Assembly: GCA_002067405.1 (NCBI GenBank)
Contig: MVRP01000108.1
Coordinates: 1 to 12,912, forward strand
DNA: 12,912 bases
Direction of reading: 5' to 3'
Source: Syntrophorhabdaceae bacterium PtaU1.Bin034
GTDB taxonomy: Bacteria; Desulfobacterota_G; Syntrophorhabdia; Syntrophorhabdales; WCHB1-27
Shown here: positions 1 to 8,136 of the stretch, one piece after another
Numbering within the stretch: position 1 is the first letter of the stretch
Layout of the letters: each line of letters opens with the position of its first letter
Program-made: the position numbers and the translations under genes
Notes under the pieces: model-generated
Told to the model about the DNA's origin: nothing
Seen by the model: the letters and a program-made list of their open reading frames with translations, nothing else
Database searches by the model: none

Positions 1-504
1 CCAAGTGGGAGTTCGTCGGAAAGGCTTTTAAAAAGGCAACCCCGCAGCAGAGCTGCGAGGAATCCTTTGATTGAAAAACCTTGCAAATAATTTGAACAAG
101 GGTTCGATTCCCGCCTTCGTTGGTCTGCCACTTCGAACTGCCGTTCTTGCGGCAATGGTATTCGCTTGCATGGTGCGAAATTTCAGCGGGTTTTTTATCT
201 CGCCGGTGATCAGCGGTATAATACACGCATGCCGGACAGTCAGAGACTTGTACGGACATGGATGGTACAGCACTATGTGGCACATCGTACTATCTGACGG
301 TTGCTACCGAAAATACCTTGGATCGAAAGAGTTTATTACCGCTTTGATTGACGCAGTCATCAATCACACAGGTATGTCAGGAGTGCCTCAAAATCTTCAG
401 GGACGACGTGGCAATATCAAGGATCCTTTTCGTTGCCGCCCTCGATGCTGCAACCGCTCAATAACAGCTTATATATCTCCTTAATGTCCCCATGGGGAGA
501 AAAC

Positions 505-828
505 TTAGTTGTCACATAGAACATCGATTGTCTCTGGCAATGACGAGCATTCCCGCACCCTTGAATCGAATTCTTCATCGACGGTTGTCTGAACCTCGAT
601 CGACGTCGCCGATGTTGGCTCGAACCAAGCCGTGATATGATTGTGTAAGCCATGAGCGCCGGGAGATAGTACTGTGTGCAGGACACGCAGCAGAAGACGC
701 AAAAGAGGGAAGGGGATAGATAATCCGTACTCAGGCCCGTATGAGTTGATGCGAGCTTCTCGCCCTAATGGAATGGGCGGGAATAAGAAAGAAAGAAAAA
801 ATATGACGAAGAAAAGTTTGTTGAGCAT
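505..828 (-). CDS. hypothetical small exported protein (weak candidate)
   Basis: This frame of 107 codons begins with a stretch that looks like a signal peptide or membrane anchor (MLNKLFFVIFFLSFLF, residues 1-16). A Leu-rich segment follows (about 41-54), then an acidic C-terminal third with two Cys residues. I recognise no domain. Against it: no Shine-Dalgarno sequence lies before the ATG (the upstream bases are CCCCGGCCGCT), and the next gene on the same strand ends about 245 bases upstream with a separate hairpin region between. For it: the codons look ordinary and the N-terminus is a sensible export signal. It could be a chance ORF opposite a non-coding plus-strand region. Confidence 0.22.
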   Translation of the reverse strand: MLNKLFFVIFFLSFLFPPIPLGREARINSYGPEYGLSIPFPLLRLLLRVLHTVLSPGAHGLHNHITAWFEPTSATSIEVQTTVDEEFDSRVRECSSLPETIDVLCDN

Positions 829-854
829 AGCGGCCGGGGAGCTTTGATATGACT

Positions 855-876
855 CTCAGCAAGGTGACATGCTGAG
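855..876 (+). repeat. 7-bp hairpin upstream of terminator
   Basis: The arms ctcagca (855-861) and tgctgag (870-876) are perfect complements around an 8-base loop (aggtgaca). It sits 12 bases before the terminator hairpin, so the two could fold together at the 3' end of one transcript. Confidence 0.5.
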
Positions 877-888
877 TGCAATAATATC

Positions 889-924
889 GGTCTATGGAGG
901 AGACATTCCATAGACCCTTTTTTT
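889..924 (+). terminator. strong intrinsic terminator, plus strand
   Basis: A perfect 10-bp stem (ggtctatgga, 889-898; tccatagacc, 907-916) with an 8-base loop is followed by one C and seven T residues (918-924). The T run is only on the plus-strand side, so it ends a plus-strand transcript. No clear plus-strand gene precedes it, so it may end a non-coding RNA or a transcript entering from outside the window. Confidence 0.8.
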
Positions 925-1054
925 ATCTGCGTCCCGCTGGGCACACTGACTCGGAGGCGAAAGTCCTCAATAGACCGGATACCCGCTGGGGGATGGACAA
1001 CAGGGGTATAAGCTGAACCGCAAGGGTTCCTGGTTGGGAGATAAAACGAGACAA

Positions 1055-1067
1055 GCGGTCTGACCGC
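1055..1067. repeat. 13-bp palindrome after the Cache gene
   Basis: gcggtc-t-gaccgc is a perfect dyad with a one-base centre, starting 6 bases past the stop codon of the minus-strand Cache gene. It lacks an adjacent T run, so it is a poor terminator. It could be a weak transcript end or a protein-binding site. The rest of 925-1072 shows no gene. Confidence 0.4.
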
Positions 1068-1072
1068 CTGTA

Positions 1073-1891
1073 TTACCTTTTTTGCTCCGCTGTCTCCTCC
1101 TGAGTAACGACAACCCGCCAGAAATTGTCGTAGAGCGTGACGGTCTTCCATAATGCCCGCTTCCGCGCCACCTGTTGACCACCCGGAATCAAATACCGGT
1201 AGCGGCCGGTGCCTTCCGGTTCTTTGACGATTCGCGCGCCAAGATCCCTTAATTCCGAAAATCCACTGTACTCAGGGTCTCGAAGGATGTTTTTTCGCCG
1301 CTGGGCCGGATCGAGGGCAAAGACACTTGTTCCGTCCCGTTGCAGCACGTCAATTTGTACGCCTTTGCCGAGCGGAAGACCTTCGATTGCTTTCTGGATG
1401 AGCACTTCAGGGGTGAAAAACACGCCGGTGCTTCCCACGTATTCTTTATTTTTGTTGAATACCGGGTAGCTGGCCACGACAGCCTGGCGGTCCTCTACTC
1501 CCGTAAAAAGATCGGTGAGGACAGGCTTTTTTGTGTTAATGATGTGCGCTGTTACGGCCTGGCTTGCCAGGGAAGTGCCTTCGAACTTTCGGAACTGCTG
1601 CGGCTCCACCAACTGGATTACCCCCTGGGCATTCAGGAAAGAACAGTCGATAGCATAAGGCTTGTCTGCACAAAGACTTCGTATCTCAGCCCTCATATCT
1701 ATCCGCGGGTCGGGGGCCTTTCCCAACTTTTTAGCTGTTTCTGAAAGTGTTTTGTCGAGATTGGCGAATACTGCCGATATTCTCTGAACCGTCTGATCGA
1801 GAAGGATTGCGGCCGGGTCTGAAGCAAAAGAGACAGTTGATACGGCCAACAAGAGAACTGCTGCAAACAAGAATAACCGAGTGAATTTCAT
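1073..1891 (-). CDS. exported Cache-domain protein
   Basis: This 272-residue protein probably sits in the periplasm and binds a small ligand through a Cache (extracellular PAS-like) fold; the ligand cannot be read from sequence. Residues 1-23 form a signal peptide (MKFTRLFLF, then a Leu/Ala/Val core). Residues about 60-165 resemble the membrane-distal half of double-Cache sensors, with the typical string PVLTDLF (123-129) and a strand ending in YPVFNKNKEYVGS (142-154). Residues about 178-265 look like a second half-domain closing with NFWRVVV. C74 and C83 could form a disulfide. There is no kinase, cyclase or chemotaxis output domain and no second membrane helix, which is unusual for a Cache sensor. 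The ATG at 1891 was chosen because AGGAGG (1896-1901) lies just before it; ATGs up to ten codons upstream are possible. It is divergent from sodC. Confidence 0.8.
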   Translation of the reverse strand: MKFTRLFLFAAVLLLAVSTVSFASDPAAILLDQTVQRISAVFANLDKTLSETAKKLGKAPDPRIDMRAEIRSLCADKPYAIDCSFLNAQGVIQLVEPQQFRKFEGTSLASQAVTAHIINTKKPVLTDLFTGVEDRQAVVASYPVFNKNKEYVGSTGVFFTPEVLIQKAIEGLPLGKGVQIDVLQRDGTSVFALDPAQRRKNILRDPEYSGFSELRDLGARIVKEPEGTGRYRYLIPGGQQVARKRALWKTVTLYDNFWRVVVTQEETAEQKR

Positions 1892-1966
1892 AAATCCTCC
1901 TGACATCAATGTCATACGCACCTGGCGTTTGCCTTCGCATGGAAAGGGATGTAACGGGTTCTTTCA

Positions 1967-1996
1967 ATTCTCCAACTAGCATTATGGTCGTGTCAA
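1967..1996 (-). promoter_or_regulatory. candidate sigma-70 promoter for the Cache gene
   Basis: On the minus strand, an exact TTGACA (plus-strand tgtcaa, 1991-1996) is followed after 18 bases by GAGAAT (1967-1972), four of six to the -10 consensus. It sits about 75 bases before the Cache start codon. Confidence 0.45.
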
Positions 1997-2021
1997 GGTA
2001 TTTGTTGAGAGCCGACAGATG

Positions 2022-2040
2022 AAATCCAAAGTGTGGATTT
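2022..2040. promoter_or_regulatory. 19-bp palindrome between divergent promoters
   Basis: aaatcca (2022-2028) and tggattt (2034-2040) are perfect inverted arms around aagtg. The dyad sits between the two divergent -35 boxes, a classic place for an operator controlling both sodC and the Cache gene. The regulator is unknown. Confidence 0.45.
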
Positions 2041-2047
2041 GCGCCGC

Positions 2048-2079
2048 TTGACACGCCTGCAGTTCAGCACCAGTATAAT
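2048..2079 (+). promoter_or_regulatory. candidate promoter for sodC with long spacer
   Basis: Both hexamers are exact matches (TTGACA 2048-2053, TATAAT 2074-2079), but they are 20 bases apart rather than 17. Long spacers are known for promoters activated by MerR-family proteins, which untwist the DNA. No recognisable MerR-type palindrome is clear inside the spacer. The start codon chosen for sodC lies downstream of this -10 box. Confidence 0.5.
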
Positions 2080-2107
2080 GCACAAGAGGTTACCAAGGAG
2101 GTGGGTT

Positions 2108-2659
2108 GTGGGAAGAGCAGTCCTGATCGTGTCCGTGATGTCGTTGTTCTTGATGTTTTCAAGTGAAGCAGGGATTGGGCAGACGGCAGGAGAGAGTGAC
2201 CGCCCCGGGGTCGAAAAAGCGGTCGCCGTTATCCACCCGACTCCCGGCAACGCAGTCCGGGGAGTGGTGAAGTTTACGAAGGAGAAGGCCGGCGTCAAGG
2301 TTGTGGCCGATATCGAGGGGTTGAAGGAGGGTAAGCACGGTTTTCACGTCCACGAGTATGGGGACTGCAGCAGTATGGATGCTGAATCTGCAGGAGGCCA
2401 TTTCAATCCAAACGGAAAGCCTCACGGCGCACCTACGGACAAGGAGCGCCACGTAGGCGATCTGGGGAACATCAACGCCAATGCCGAGGGAAAGGCACAT
2501 TACGAGTGGACCGACACGCAAATCTCCCTTGCCGGCCCTAATTCCATTATCGGCCGGGCGGTGATTGTCCATGCCGACCCGGACGATCTTAAATCTCAAC
2601 CGACAGGGAATGCAGGCGCACGCCTGGGTTGCGGGGTAGTGGGCATTGCAAAGAAGTGA
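2108..2659 (+). CDS. sodC: periplasmic Cu/Zn superoxide dismutase
   Basis: SodC converts superoxide to hydrogen peroxide and oxygen outside the cytoplasm, here probably protecting an anaerobe's envelope during oxygen exposure. Counting from the GTG start, the protein has 183 residues. It has a signal peptide (1 to about 25) without a lipobox and then the full dismutase fold. Ligands match the family: Cu by H80 and H82 (GFHVHEYGD), bridging H98 (GGHFNP), Zn by H98, H106, H115 and D118 ([10 protein letters not shown]), and Cu by H155 (IVHADPDD). C87 and C175 fit the conserved disulfide, and R172 the substrate-guiding arginine. The GTG at 2108 was chosen because AAGGAGG (2095-2101) sits six bases before it and it follows the -10 box; the longer frame from 2033 would overlap the promoter. 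It converges with the slipin gene across a 63-base gap without a clear terminator. Confidence 0.93.
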   Translation: MGRAVLIVSVMSLFLMFSSEAGIGQTAGESDRPGVEKAVAVIHPTPGNAVRGVVKFTKEKAGVKVVADIEGLKEGKHGFHVHEYGDCSSMDAESAGGHFNPNGKPHGAPTDKERHVGDLGNINANAEGKAHYEWTDTQISLAGPNSIIGRAVIVHADPDDLKSQPTGNAGARLGCGVVGIAKK

Positions 2660-2722
2660 TCGAGGCGTGATAACGTGATAATGTCGGATCCACCCCGGGT
2701 AGGCTGCAAGCACCTGCCATGT

Positions 2723-3490
2723 TTACGAACCTTCTTCCGTCGTCTTCTTTTCGGGAATGAATGCCCTTATGAGATCGATGGGAAGGGGGAAGATAATCGT
2801 TGAATTCCTCTCGGCTGAAATCTCTACCAAGGTGGTCAGGTACCGCAACTGGAGGGCCATAGGGTTTTTTGAGAGAATATCGGAAGCCTCGGACAGCCGG
2901 GTAGCTGCCTGAAACTCTCCTTCCGCACTGATAACCTTGGCGCGCCGCTCCCGCTCCGCTTCCGCCTGCCGGGCGATAGCCCGCTGCATCTCCTGCGGGA
3001 GGTCAACGTTTTTCACCTCAACGTTCGAGACTTTGATACCCCAGGGCTCGGTGTGCATATCGAGTATCTCCTGGAGGCGCAGGTTTATCTTCTCTCGATG
3101 CGAGAGAAGATCGTCCAGGTCCACCTGTCCGAGTACGCTCCGCAGGGTGGTTTGGGAGAGCATGCTCGTCGCGTAAAGATAGTTCTCCACGTCGATAATC
3201 GCCTTCATTGGGTCGATCACCCGGAAGTAGACGACCGCGTTGACCTTGATCGACACATTATCCATGGTGATAACATCCTGGGGAGGTACATCATGGACCA
3301 CGGTTCTGAGGCTGACCCGCACCATCTTGTCGACAATCGGAATGAGGATTATTATCCCCGGGCCTTTCGGGCGGGCAAGCACGCGGCCGAGGCGGAAAAT
3401 GACGCCCCTCTCATACTCGTTCAGTATCTTGATCGCAGAAATAAGGACAAAAACGATGATGAGAACGATAAACAAAGGATACAGAGTCAT
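2723..3490 (-). CDS. slipin/stomatin-type SPFH membrane protein
   Basis: This 255-residue protein belongs to the prokaryotic slipin branch of the SPFH (stomatin/prohibitin/flotillin/HflK) family, which forms membrane-anchored rings and organises membrane domains. Residues 4-22 are one hydrophobic N-terminal helix. The SPFH domain follows (about 23-195), with family strings [13 protein letters not shown] (24-36), [15 protein letters not shown] (61-75) and a heptad-rich [15 protein letters not shown] stretch (173-187) that should be helical. The C-terminus ends in an acidic tail. A good Shine-Dalgarno (AGGAGG) precedes the ATG at 3490. It starts 18 bases after the nfeD stop on the same strand, so the two are almost certainly one transcript. 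In archaea the NfeD protease is known to cleave the C-terminal region of its partner stomatin, so a similar pairing is expected here. Confidence 0.92.
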   Translation of the reverse strand: MTLYPLFIVLIIVFVLISAIKILNEYERGVIFRLGRVLARPKGPGIIILIPIVDKMVRVSLRTVVHDVPPQDVITMDNVSIKVNAVVYFRVIDPMKAIIDVENYLYATSMLSQTTLRSVLGQVDLDDLLSHREKINLRLQEILDMHTEPWGIKVSNVEVKNVDLPQEMQRAIARQAEAERERRAKVISAEGEFQAATRLSEASDILSKNPMALQLRYLTTLVEISAERNSTIIFPLPIDLIRAFIPEKKTTEEGS

Positions 3491-3508
3491 ACTGGCCCTC
3501 CTGTTTGC

Positions 3509-4846
3509 TTATTTCTCTTTCCTTACTTTTATTCGCATGCCTTTTACTTCAGTGACCACCACACGCTCCCCTTCCTCAATGCGCTCCGCGCTTTCTGCAT
3601 CCCAGTATTCGCCGTGCACGAGTACCTTTCCGAATGGGGCAATTGTCGTCCGAGCGACGCCTGACTCGCCGACGAGCCCTTCTTCCCCGGTCCTTACTTT
3701 TGAGAGTTGTGCCTTGAGGGCATATGAGAGAATGCCGATAAAAAACACGATCGACGCAATTGCCACCGCCAGTATCGCCTTCCAGGACAATGACAGCCAG
3801 CTTGCAGGAAGATCGATAAGCATGATCGAGCCGATGACTATGGAGGTGACACCGGCAAGACTGAGGGCGCCGTAGCTGATCACCTTTAGCTCGAGAATGA
3901 AGAAAACGATGCCGAGCAGGATAAGGGCAAGGCCGGCGAAATTGAGGGGGATTGCCTGGAAGGCATAAAAGGCGAGGATGAGGCAGATGCCGCCGACGAC
4001 ACCCGGAAAGATTGCGCCGGGCGAGTATATCTCGAAGAGAATGCCGAAAAAGCCGAGCATCATCAAAATGTATGCAACATTCGGGTCGCTCAGGTATGAA
4101 AGGACCTGGTACTTGAAGGGCATTTCCCGTTCCGTGACCTTGGCCCCTCTTGTCCGCAACTCCTTCTTTCTGCTGCTCACTTCGACTGTTTTCCCGTCGA
4201 CCTTACTGAGCAGTTCATCCACATTATTGGCGACCAGGTCGATCACCCGCGTGTCTGCCGCCTCGTTGGCCGTGATGGAGACGCTTTGCGTGACCGCTTT
4301 TGCAGCCCACTCAGCGTTCCTCCCACGCATCTTGGCGAGACTCCGCGCGTAGGCTTCCGCATCCTGCACCACCTTGCTCATCATCTCCTTATCCACTTTT
4401 TCCTTGCCGATCGTGACAGGATGGGCCGCTCCCACGTTAGTGCCGGGCGCCATCGCCGCCACATGGGCAGATAGAAGGATAATGGTCCCGGCTGAAGCGG
4501 CGCGCGCCCCGGACGGAAACACATAGACGATGATGGGCACGGGTGAATCAGTGATGGCTTTGACTATCTGGCGCATGGATGTATCGAGCCCGCCGGGGGT
4601 ATCAAGGAGAATAAGGAGTGCCGATGCTTTCCTCTGAGCGCTCCTGGTGATCGATTCGGCAATGAAACTGGCAATCGGGGGAGTTATGGCACCGTCTATA
4701 CGTATCTGGTCCACTTCGGGTCTCACACCCTCTCCGGCTTCTGCCTGAGTGAGGGTTTTCCCGGTGTCGGGAAATAAAGGGAGGTCGAAGGCGGAGAAGA
4801 GAATCGAAAGGGCGAGGAATAACATCACCTTTGAGCGCATCTGCAT
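3509..4846 (-). CDS. nfeD: long-form NfeD membrane serine protease
   Basis: This 445-residue protein is the long NfeD type, with a ClpP-like protease domain outside the membrane, several membrane helices and a C-terminal OB-fold. A signal-like segment spans residues 6-24. The protease core (about 45-215) shows LLDTPGG (80-86) and the ASAGT loop holding the likely nucleophile S118. K158 aligns with the catalytic Lys of the archaeal homologue PH1510 (my alignment from memory), giving a Ser-Lys dyad. Membrane helices are visible at about 256-273, 277-297, 300-322, 326-346 and 355-378, and the OB domain covers about 385-443. The ATG at 4846 has AGGAG five bases before it; ATGs at 4850 and 4840 are alternatives. 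It lies between the small membrane protein gene and the slipin gene, all on the minus strand, so an envelope-quality-control operon is likely. Confidence 0.92.
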   Translation of the reverse strand: MQMRSKVMLFLALSILFSAFDLPLFPDTGKTLTQAEAGEGVRPEVDQIRIDGAITPPIASFIAESITRSAQRKASALLILLDTPGGLDTSMRQIVKAITDSPVPIIVYVFPSGARAASAGTIILLSAHVAAMAPGTNVGAAHPVTIGKEKVDKEMMSKVVQDAEAYARSLAKMRGRNAEWAAKAVTQSVSITANEAADTRVIDLVANNVDELLSKVDGKTVEVSSRKKELRTRGAKVTEREMPFKYQVLSYLSDPNVAYILMMLGFFGILFEIYSPGAIFPGVVGGICLILAFYAFQAIPLNFAGLALILLGIVFFILELKVISYGALSLAGVTSIVIGSIMLIDLPASWLSLSWKAILAVAIASIVFFIGILSYALKAQLSKVRTGEEGLVGESGVARTTIAPFGKVLVHGEYWDAESAERIEEGERVVVTEVKGMRIKVRKEK

Positions 4847-4934
4847 TCATTCTCCTAAAGTATCAACCATCGATCCACCACTCTGCGGCCAAAAGTGAGG
4901 CTGACACCGCGGCAGTCACATCGTTACGTAAAAC

Positions 4935-5066
4935 CTACGAATCACGGCTCGAGGCAGATTCGCTCTTCGCCCTTCGTGTCTTGAGAAACCACCAGGTTAA
5001 CAACCCGCCGATAATTCCCCCAAAGACCGTAGCAAGTCCCCGCGGGGTGAACGTAACAGTCTTCAT
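4935..5066 (-). CDS. 43-residue single-pass membrane protein
   Basis: A short frame runs from ATG at 5066 to TAG at 4935. Its start is well supported: GGAGGGAG lies a few bases upstream on the minus strand. The peptide begins MKTVTFTPRGLATVF, continues with a hydrophobic glycine-rich helix ending in LLTWWFLK (residues 22-29), then a basic RRAK patch, and ends in a Ser-rich polar tail. The Lys/Arg cluster right after the helix suggests the tail stays in the cytoplasm. I do not recognise a family. It lies 88 bases upstream of nfeD on the same strand, so it could be the first gene of the nfeD-slipin operon and might be a small partner of that complex. That link is inference from position only. 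Confidence 0.6.
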   Translation of the reverse strand: MKTVTFTPRGLATVFGGIIGGLLTWWFLKTRRAKSESASSRDS

Positions 5067-5279
5067 AAACTCTCCCTCCCGGTTCTCCAAACCCCGATTC
5101 CTGCATCAATCCTATCCGATAGTGCGGCTGTTTGCAACACATAGGCAGTATAACATACTCGAGCTTGCCATAGAGATGGTCCCTTTATTCACCTGCACAA
5201 CGGTAATTTCGTCACGGAACCCGCTTTGGTCAATGGCCCTTCCGCTTGCGTGGTTACCAGAATAGAACCGCGAGACTTG

Positions 5280-5285
5280 TATAAT
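5280..5285 (+). promoter_or_regulatory. candidate -10 box for the nifA leader
   Basis: An exact TATAAT lies 154 bases before the nifA start. The best -35 candidate is TTACCA (5254-5259), 20 bases upstream, so the match is incomplete. A start near 5292 would place the whole hairpin set of the leader in the transcript. Between 5067 and 5279 I see no gene; a 9-base direct repeat (acataggca at 5139-5147 and 5286-5294) is present. Confidence 0.4.
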
Positions 5286-5291
5286 ACATAG

Positions 5292-5395
5292 GCACTTTGA
5301 CGTGCAGCGACAATGGCGTCCTTGGAGGGACGCCATTGGTGTTTAAGACGCAGGCGTCTTTCCGTCACGGAATGGGATGAAAAGACGCCTTTTTT
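5292..5395 (+). ncRNA. structured leader with terminator before nifA (attenuator or small RNA)
   Basis: Three elements follow one another. A small stem pairs gcac (5292-5295) with gtgc (5302-5305). A perfect 11-bp stem pairs caatggcgtcc (5311-5321) with ggacgccattg (5328-5338) around the loop ttggag. An intrinsic terminator pairs ggcgtcttt (5353-5361) with aaagacgcc (5381-5389) and is followed by six T residues (5390-5395). The left arm of the terminator can instead pair with aagacgc (5345-5351), giving a mutually exclusive fold. The terminator ends 43 bases before the nifA ATG. I do not recognise a known riboswitch class. It could regulate nifA by read-through or release a ~100-base RNA. Confidence 0.6.
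5353..5395 (+). terminator. intrinsic terminator inside the nifA leader
   Basis: A 9-bp stem with a 19-base loop is followed by T6. The loop itself contains a small stem (ttccg/cggaa). The T run is on the plus-strand side, so it would stop transcription heading into nifA unless antiterminated. Confidence 0.7.
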
Positions 5396-5438
5396 GTGGA
5401 CCGTGAAAACCGGCGGCGCCGGTCAAAGGAGTGACTGT

Positions 5439-6980
5439 ATGAGCGACCGCAAAAACCGTGAAATAAAAGAGCTTTCTCTCCTCTTCGAGATAAGCACAAA
5501 ACTGAGCGAAAGCCTTGACCTTAAAGCTGTCCTGAGGCCCATTCTCCAGCTTACCGCCGAGTATATGGACATCCTTCGCGGTACCCTCACTATCCTGAAC
5601 AGGAACAGAGGTGAAATCGCTATTGACGAAGCGTACGGACTCCGTCCGGAGGAGCAGGCAAAAGGCAGATACAGGATGGGCGAGGGGATCACGGGCAAGG
5701 TAATAGACAGCGGGCAGCCGATCATCGTTCCCAGGATTGCCGATGAACCGCTGTTCCTGGATAAAACCGGGTCGCGGCAGCACCTGAACAAAAGTGATAT
5801 CGGGTTTATCTGCGTACCGATCAAGATCGGTACCGAGGTGATCGGCGCGCTCTCTGCCGACCGGCTCCTTAATGGAGATATTTCGCTGGAAGACGACCTT
5901 CGTCTCCTGACCATCATCGCCTCGAGCATTTCACAGGCCGTCCGCCTCCGCCAGCTCGCCCAGGAAGAGCTCGAGAAGATGCGTGAAGAGAACCGGCGCC
6001 TGCAGGACCAGCTGAAGACCAGATACGGCATGAAGACCATTGTGGGTAATTCCAAGGTGATGCGGGATGTTTACGGACTGATTGACAAGGTGTGTCGCAC
6101 GAATGCCACTGTCCTCATTTTAGGGGAAAGCGGTGTGGGAAAGGAACGTGTGGCCCAGACCATACACTACAGTTCCAATCGGGCCGACCGCCCCTTCATC
6201 AAGGTGAATTGCGCGGCACTGCCAGAATCTCTCATAGAAAGCGAGCTATTCGGTCATGAAAAGGGGGCTTTCACCGGTGCTACGGCTGCGCGAAAGGGCC
6301 GGTTTGAGGCGGCCGACAACGGGACGATCTTCCTAGACGAAATCGGAGACCTGCCTCTATCCCTTCAGACAAAACTGCTTCGCGTGCTGCAGGAAAAAGA
6401 ATTTGAGAGGGTAGGTGGGAATTCCACGATCAAAGTGAGTGCGAGGATCATCACCGCTACCAACAGGAACCTCGAAGCGCTTCTCAAAGAAGGAAGGTTC
6501 AGGGAGGACCTTTACTACAGGCTCAATATTTTCCCGATCCTTGTCCCGCCCCTCCGGGAACGAAAGACGGACATCATGCTCCTCGCCGACCATTTTATCG
6601 AGAAATACAGCAAGGAGCATGGCAAGAAGATAGTCCGGATCGCGACGACGGCGACCGACATGCTCGTCGGCTACCACTGGCCCGGCAATGTGCGCGAACT
6701 CGAAAACTGCATAGAAAGGGCCATTATCCTTTGCACGGACGGCGTCATCCGGAGCTACCATTTACCCCCCAATCTTCAAAGAAGCGACACCGGCGGAAGA
6801 AGTGAGGCGAGTGGCACGTTCAGGGACATTGTCACCGGCATGGAAAGAGAGATCATTATCGAGGAACTGAAACGGTCGCGCGGCAACATGGCAAAGGCCG
6901 CGCGGGCCCTGGGCATTACCGAGCGAATGATCGGCCTGCGGGTCGGAAAATACAAGATCGATCCGGGACAATTCAAGTAA
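5439..6980 (+). CDS. nifA: NifA-type sigma-54-dependent activator
   Basis: NifA turns on nitrogen-fixation genes by remodelling sigma-54 RNA polymerase at -24/-12 promoters. The 513-residue protein has a GAF sensor domain (about 25-172), a charged coiled linker (173-195), an AAA+ domain (about 200-440) and a C-terminal helix-turn-helix (about 482-505). In the AAA+ part I see Walker A GESGVGKE (229-236), the sigma-54-contacting GAFTGA loop (276-281), Walker B with IFLDEIGD (297-304), and WPGNVRELE (414-422). The Cys-X4-Cys linker motif of oxygen-sensitive rhizobial NifA is absent; only C424 and C432 lie near the domain end. No nifL is visible beside it. The start at 5439 has AAAGGAG upstream and gives the normal N-terminus; the frame stays open further upstream through the terminator but is not credible there. 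The structural nif operon follows on the same strand. Confidence 0.93.
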   Translation: MSDRKNREIKELSLLFEISTKLSESLDLKAVLRPILQLTAEYMDILRGTLTILNRNRGEIAIDEAYGLRPEEQAKGRYRMGEGITGKVIDSGQPIIVPRIADEPLFLDKTGSRQHLNKSDIGFICVPIKIGTEVIGALSADRLLNGDISLEDDLRLLTIIASSISQAVRLRQLAQEELEKMREENRRLQDQLKTRYGMKTIVGNSKVMRDVYGLIDKVCRTNATVLILGESGVGKERVAQTIHYSSNRADRPFIKVNCAALPESLIESELFGHEKGAFTGATAARKGRFEAADNGTIFLDEIGDLPLSLQTKLLRVLQEKEFERVGGNSTIKVSARIITATNRNLEALLKEGRFREDLYYRLNIFPILVPPLRERKTDIMLLADHFIEKYSKEHGKKIVRIATTATDMLVGYHWPGNVRELENCIERAIILCTDGVIRSYHLPPNLQRSDTGGRSEASGTFRDIVTGMEREIIIEELKRSRGNMAKAARALGITERMIGLRVGKYKIDPGQFK

Positions 6981-7019
6981 AAGCTTTTCCCAAAAAGCAA
7001 TTCCGTTCCCTAATACCCT

Positions 7020-7046
7020 CTCCCCCAATTGGATAATTGAGGGGAG
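7020..7046 (+). terminator. possible transcript end after nifA
   Basis: A strong hairpin (arms 7020-7030 and 7035-7046, one bulge, ggat loop) starts 40 bases after the nifA stop. No T run follows, so it is either a weak or Rho-linked terminator or an mRNA-stabilising end. A smaller stem (gctttt/aaaagc) lies directly after the stop codon. Confidence 0.4.
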
Positions 7047-7067
7047 GCAAGGGTGGGTCGGTCGCTC

Positions 7068-7133
7068 ATCCTACATTTCAGTAGGATCGTACCTACTTTC
7101 TCACTTTTTGGTAGCCTTTTGCTTACAGCTACC
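7068..7133. promoter_or_regulatory. cluster of GTAGG/CCTAC dyads upstream of nifH (possible activator sites)
   Basis: Three inverted repeats share one core: atcctac/gtaggat (7068-7074, 7081-7087), agtagg/cctact (7080-7085, 7092-7097) and ggtagc/gctacc (7110-7115, 7128-7133). They lie about 120-185 bases before the expected nifH transcription start, the usual distance for enhancer-type sites. The classical NifA site TGT-N10-ACA was not found between 7046 and 7227, so these dyads may be the real binding sites. Confidence 0.45.
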
Positions 7134-7143
7134 TTTCTGCTAA

Positions 7144-8103
<960 letters not shown>

Positions 8104-8136
8104 AAGTCGCCGAAAGGTTAACAAAGGAGACCGAAT

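Larger units (their letters stand above)
1..888. other. gene-poor region
   Basis: No convincing gene is visible over most of this stretch. Open frames on both strands lack good ribosome sites and have odd compositions rich in Cys, Arg and Ser. Items worth noting are a short stem (cgcagc/gctgcg, 43-57), a tRNA T-arm-like fragment (98-125), an exact TATAAT at 217-222 with no good -35 box, and a hairpin at 672-690 (ctgtgtg/cacgcag with one G-U pair). One minus-strand ORF at 505-828 is listed separately as a weak candidate. The region may be decayed sequence or may hold non-coding transcription, since a strong plus-strand terminator follows at 889. Confidence 0.5.

Noticed and set aside
71..484. 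137-codon plus-strand ORF
   Set aside because: TTG start with only a weak upstream AGGA, composition unlike a protein in its second half, and overlap with the tRNA-like fragment.
765..1151. 128-codon minus-strand ORF
   Set aside because: It overlaps the end of the Cache gene in another frame, runs through the terminator hairpin, and has a random-looking composition.
2033..2107. Longer sodC start
   Set aside because: It overlaps the candidate -10 box and lacks a ribosome site, while GTG 2108 has an ideal one and a proper signal peptide.
2666..2681. Tandem cgtgataa repeat after sodC
   Set aside because: Two copies of 8 bases are too short to stand out from chance, and no structure accompanies them.
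5234..5250. Sigma-54 promoter for nifA (tggcccttccgcttgcg)
   Set aside because: The distance between the GG and GC pairs is one base too long, and this spacing is strict for sigma-54.
5313..5438. 42-codon N-terminal extension of nifA
   Set aside because: It runs through a perfect hairpin and an intrinsic terminator. The ATG at 5439 has AAAGGAG and a usual NifA start.
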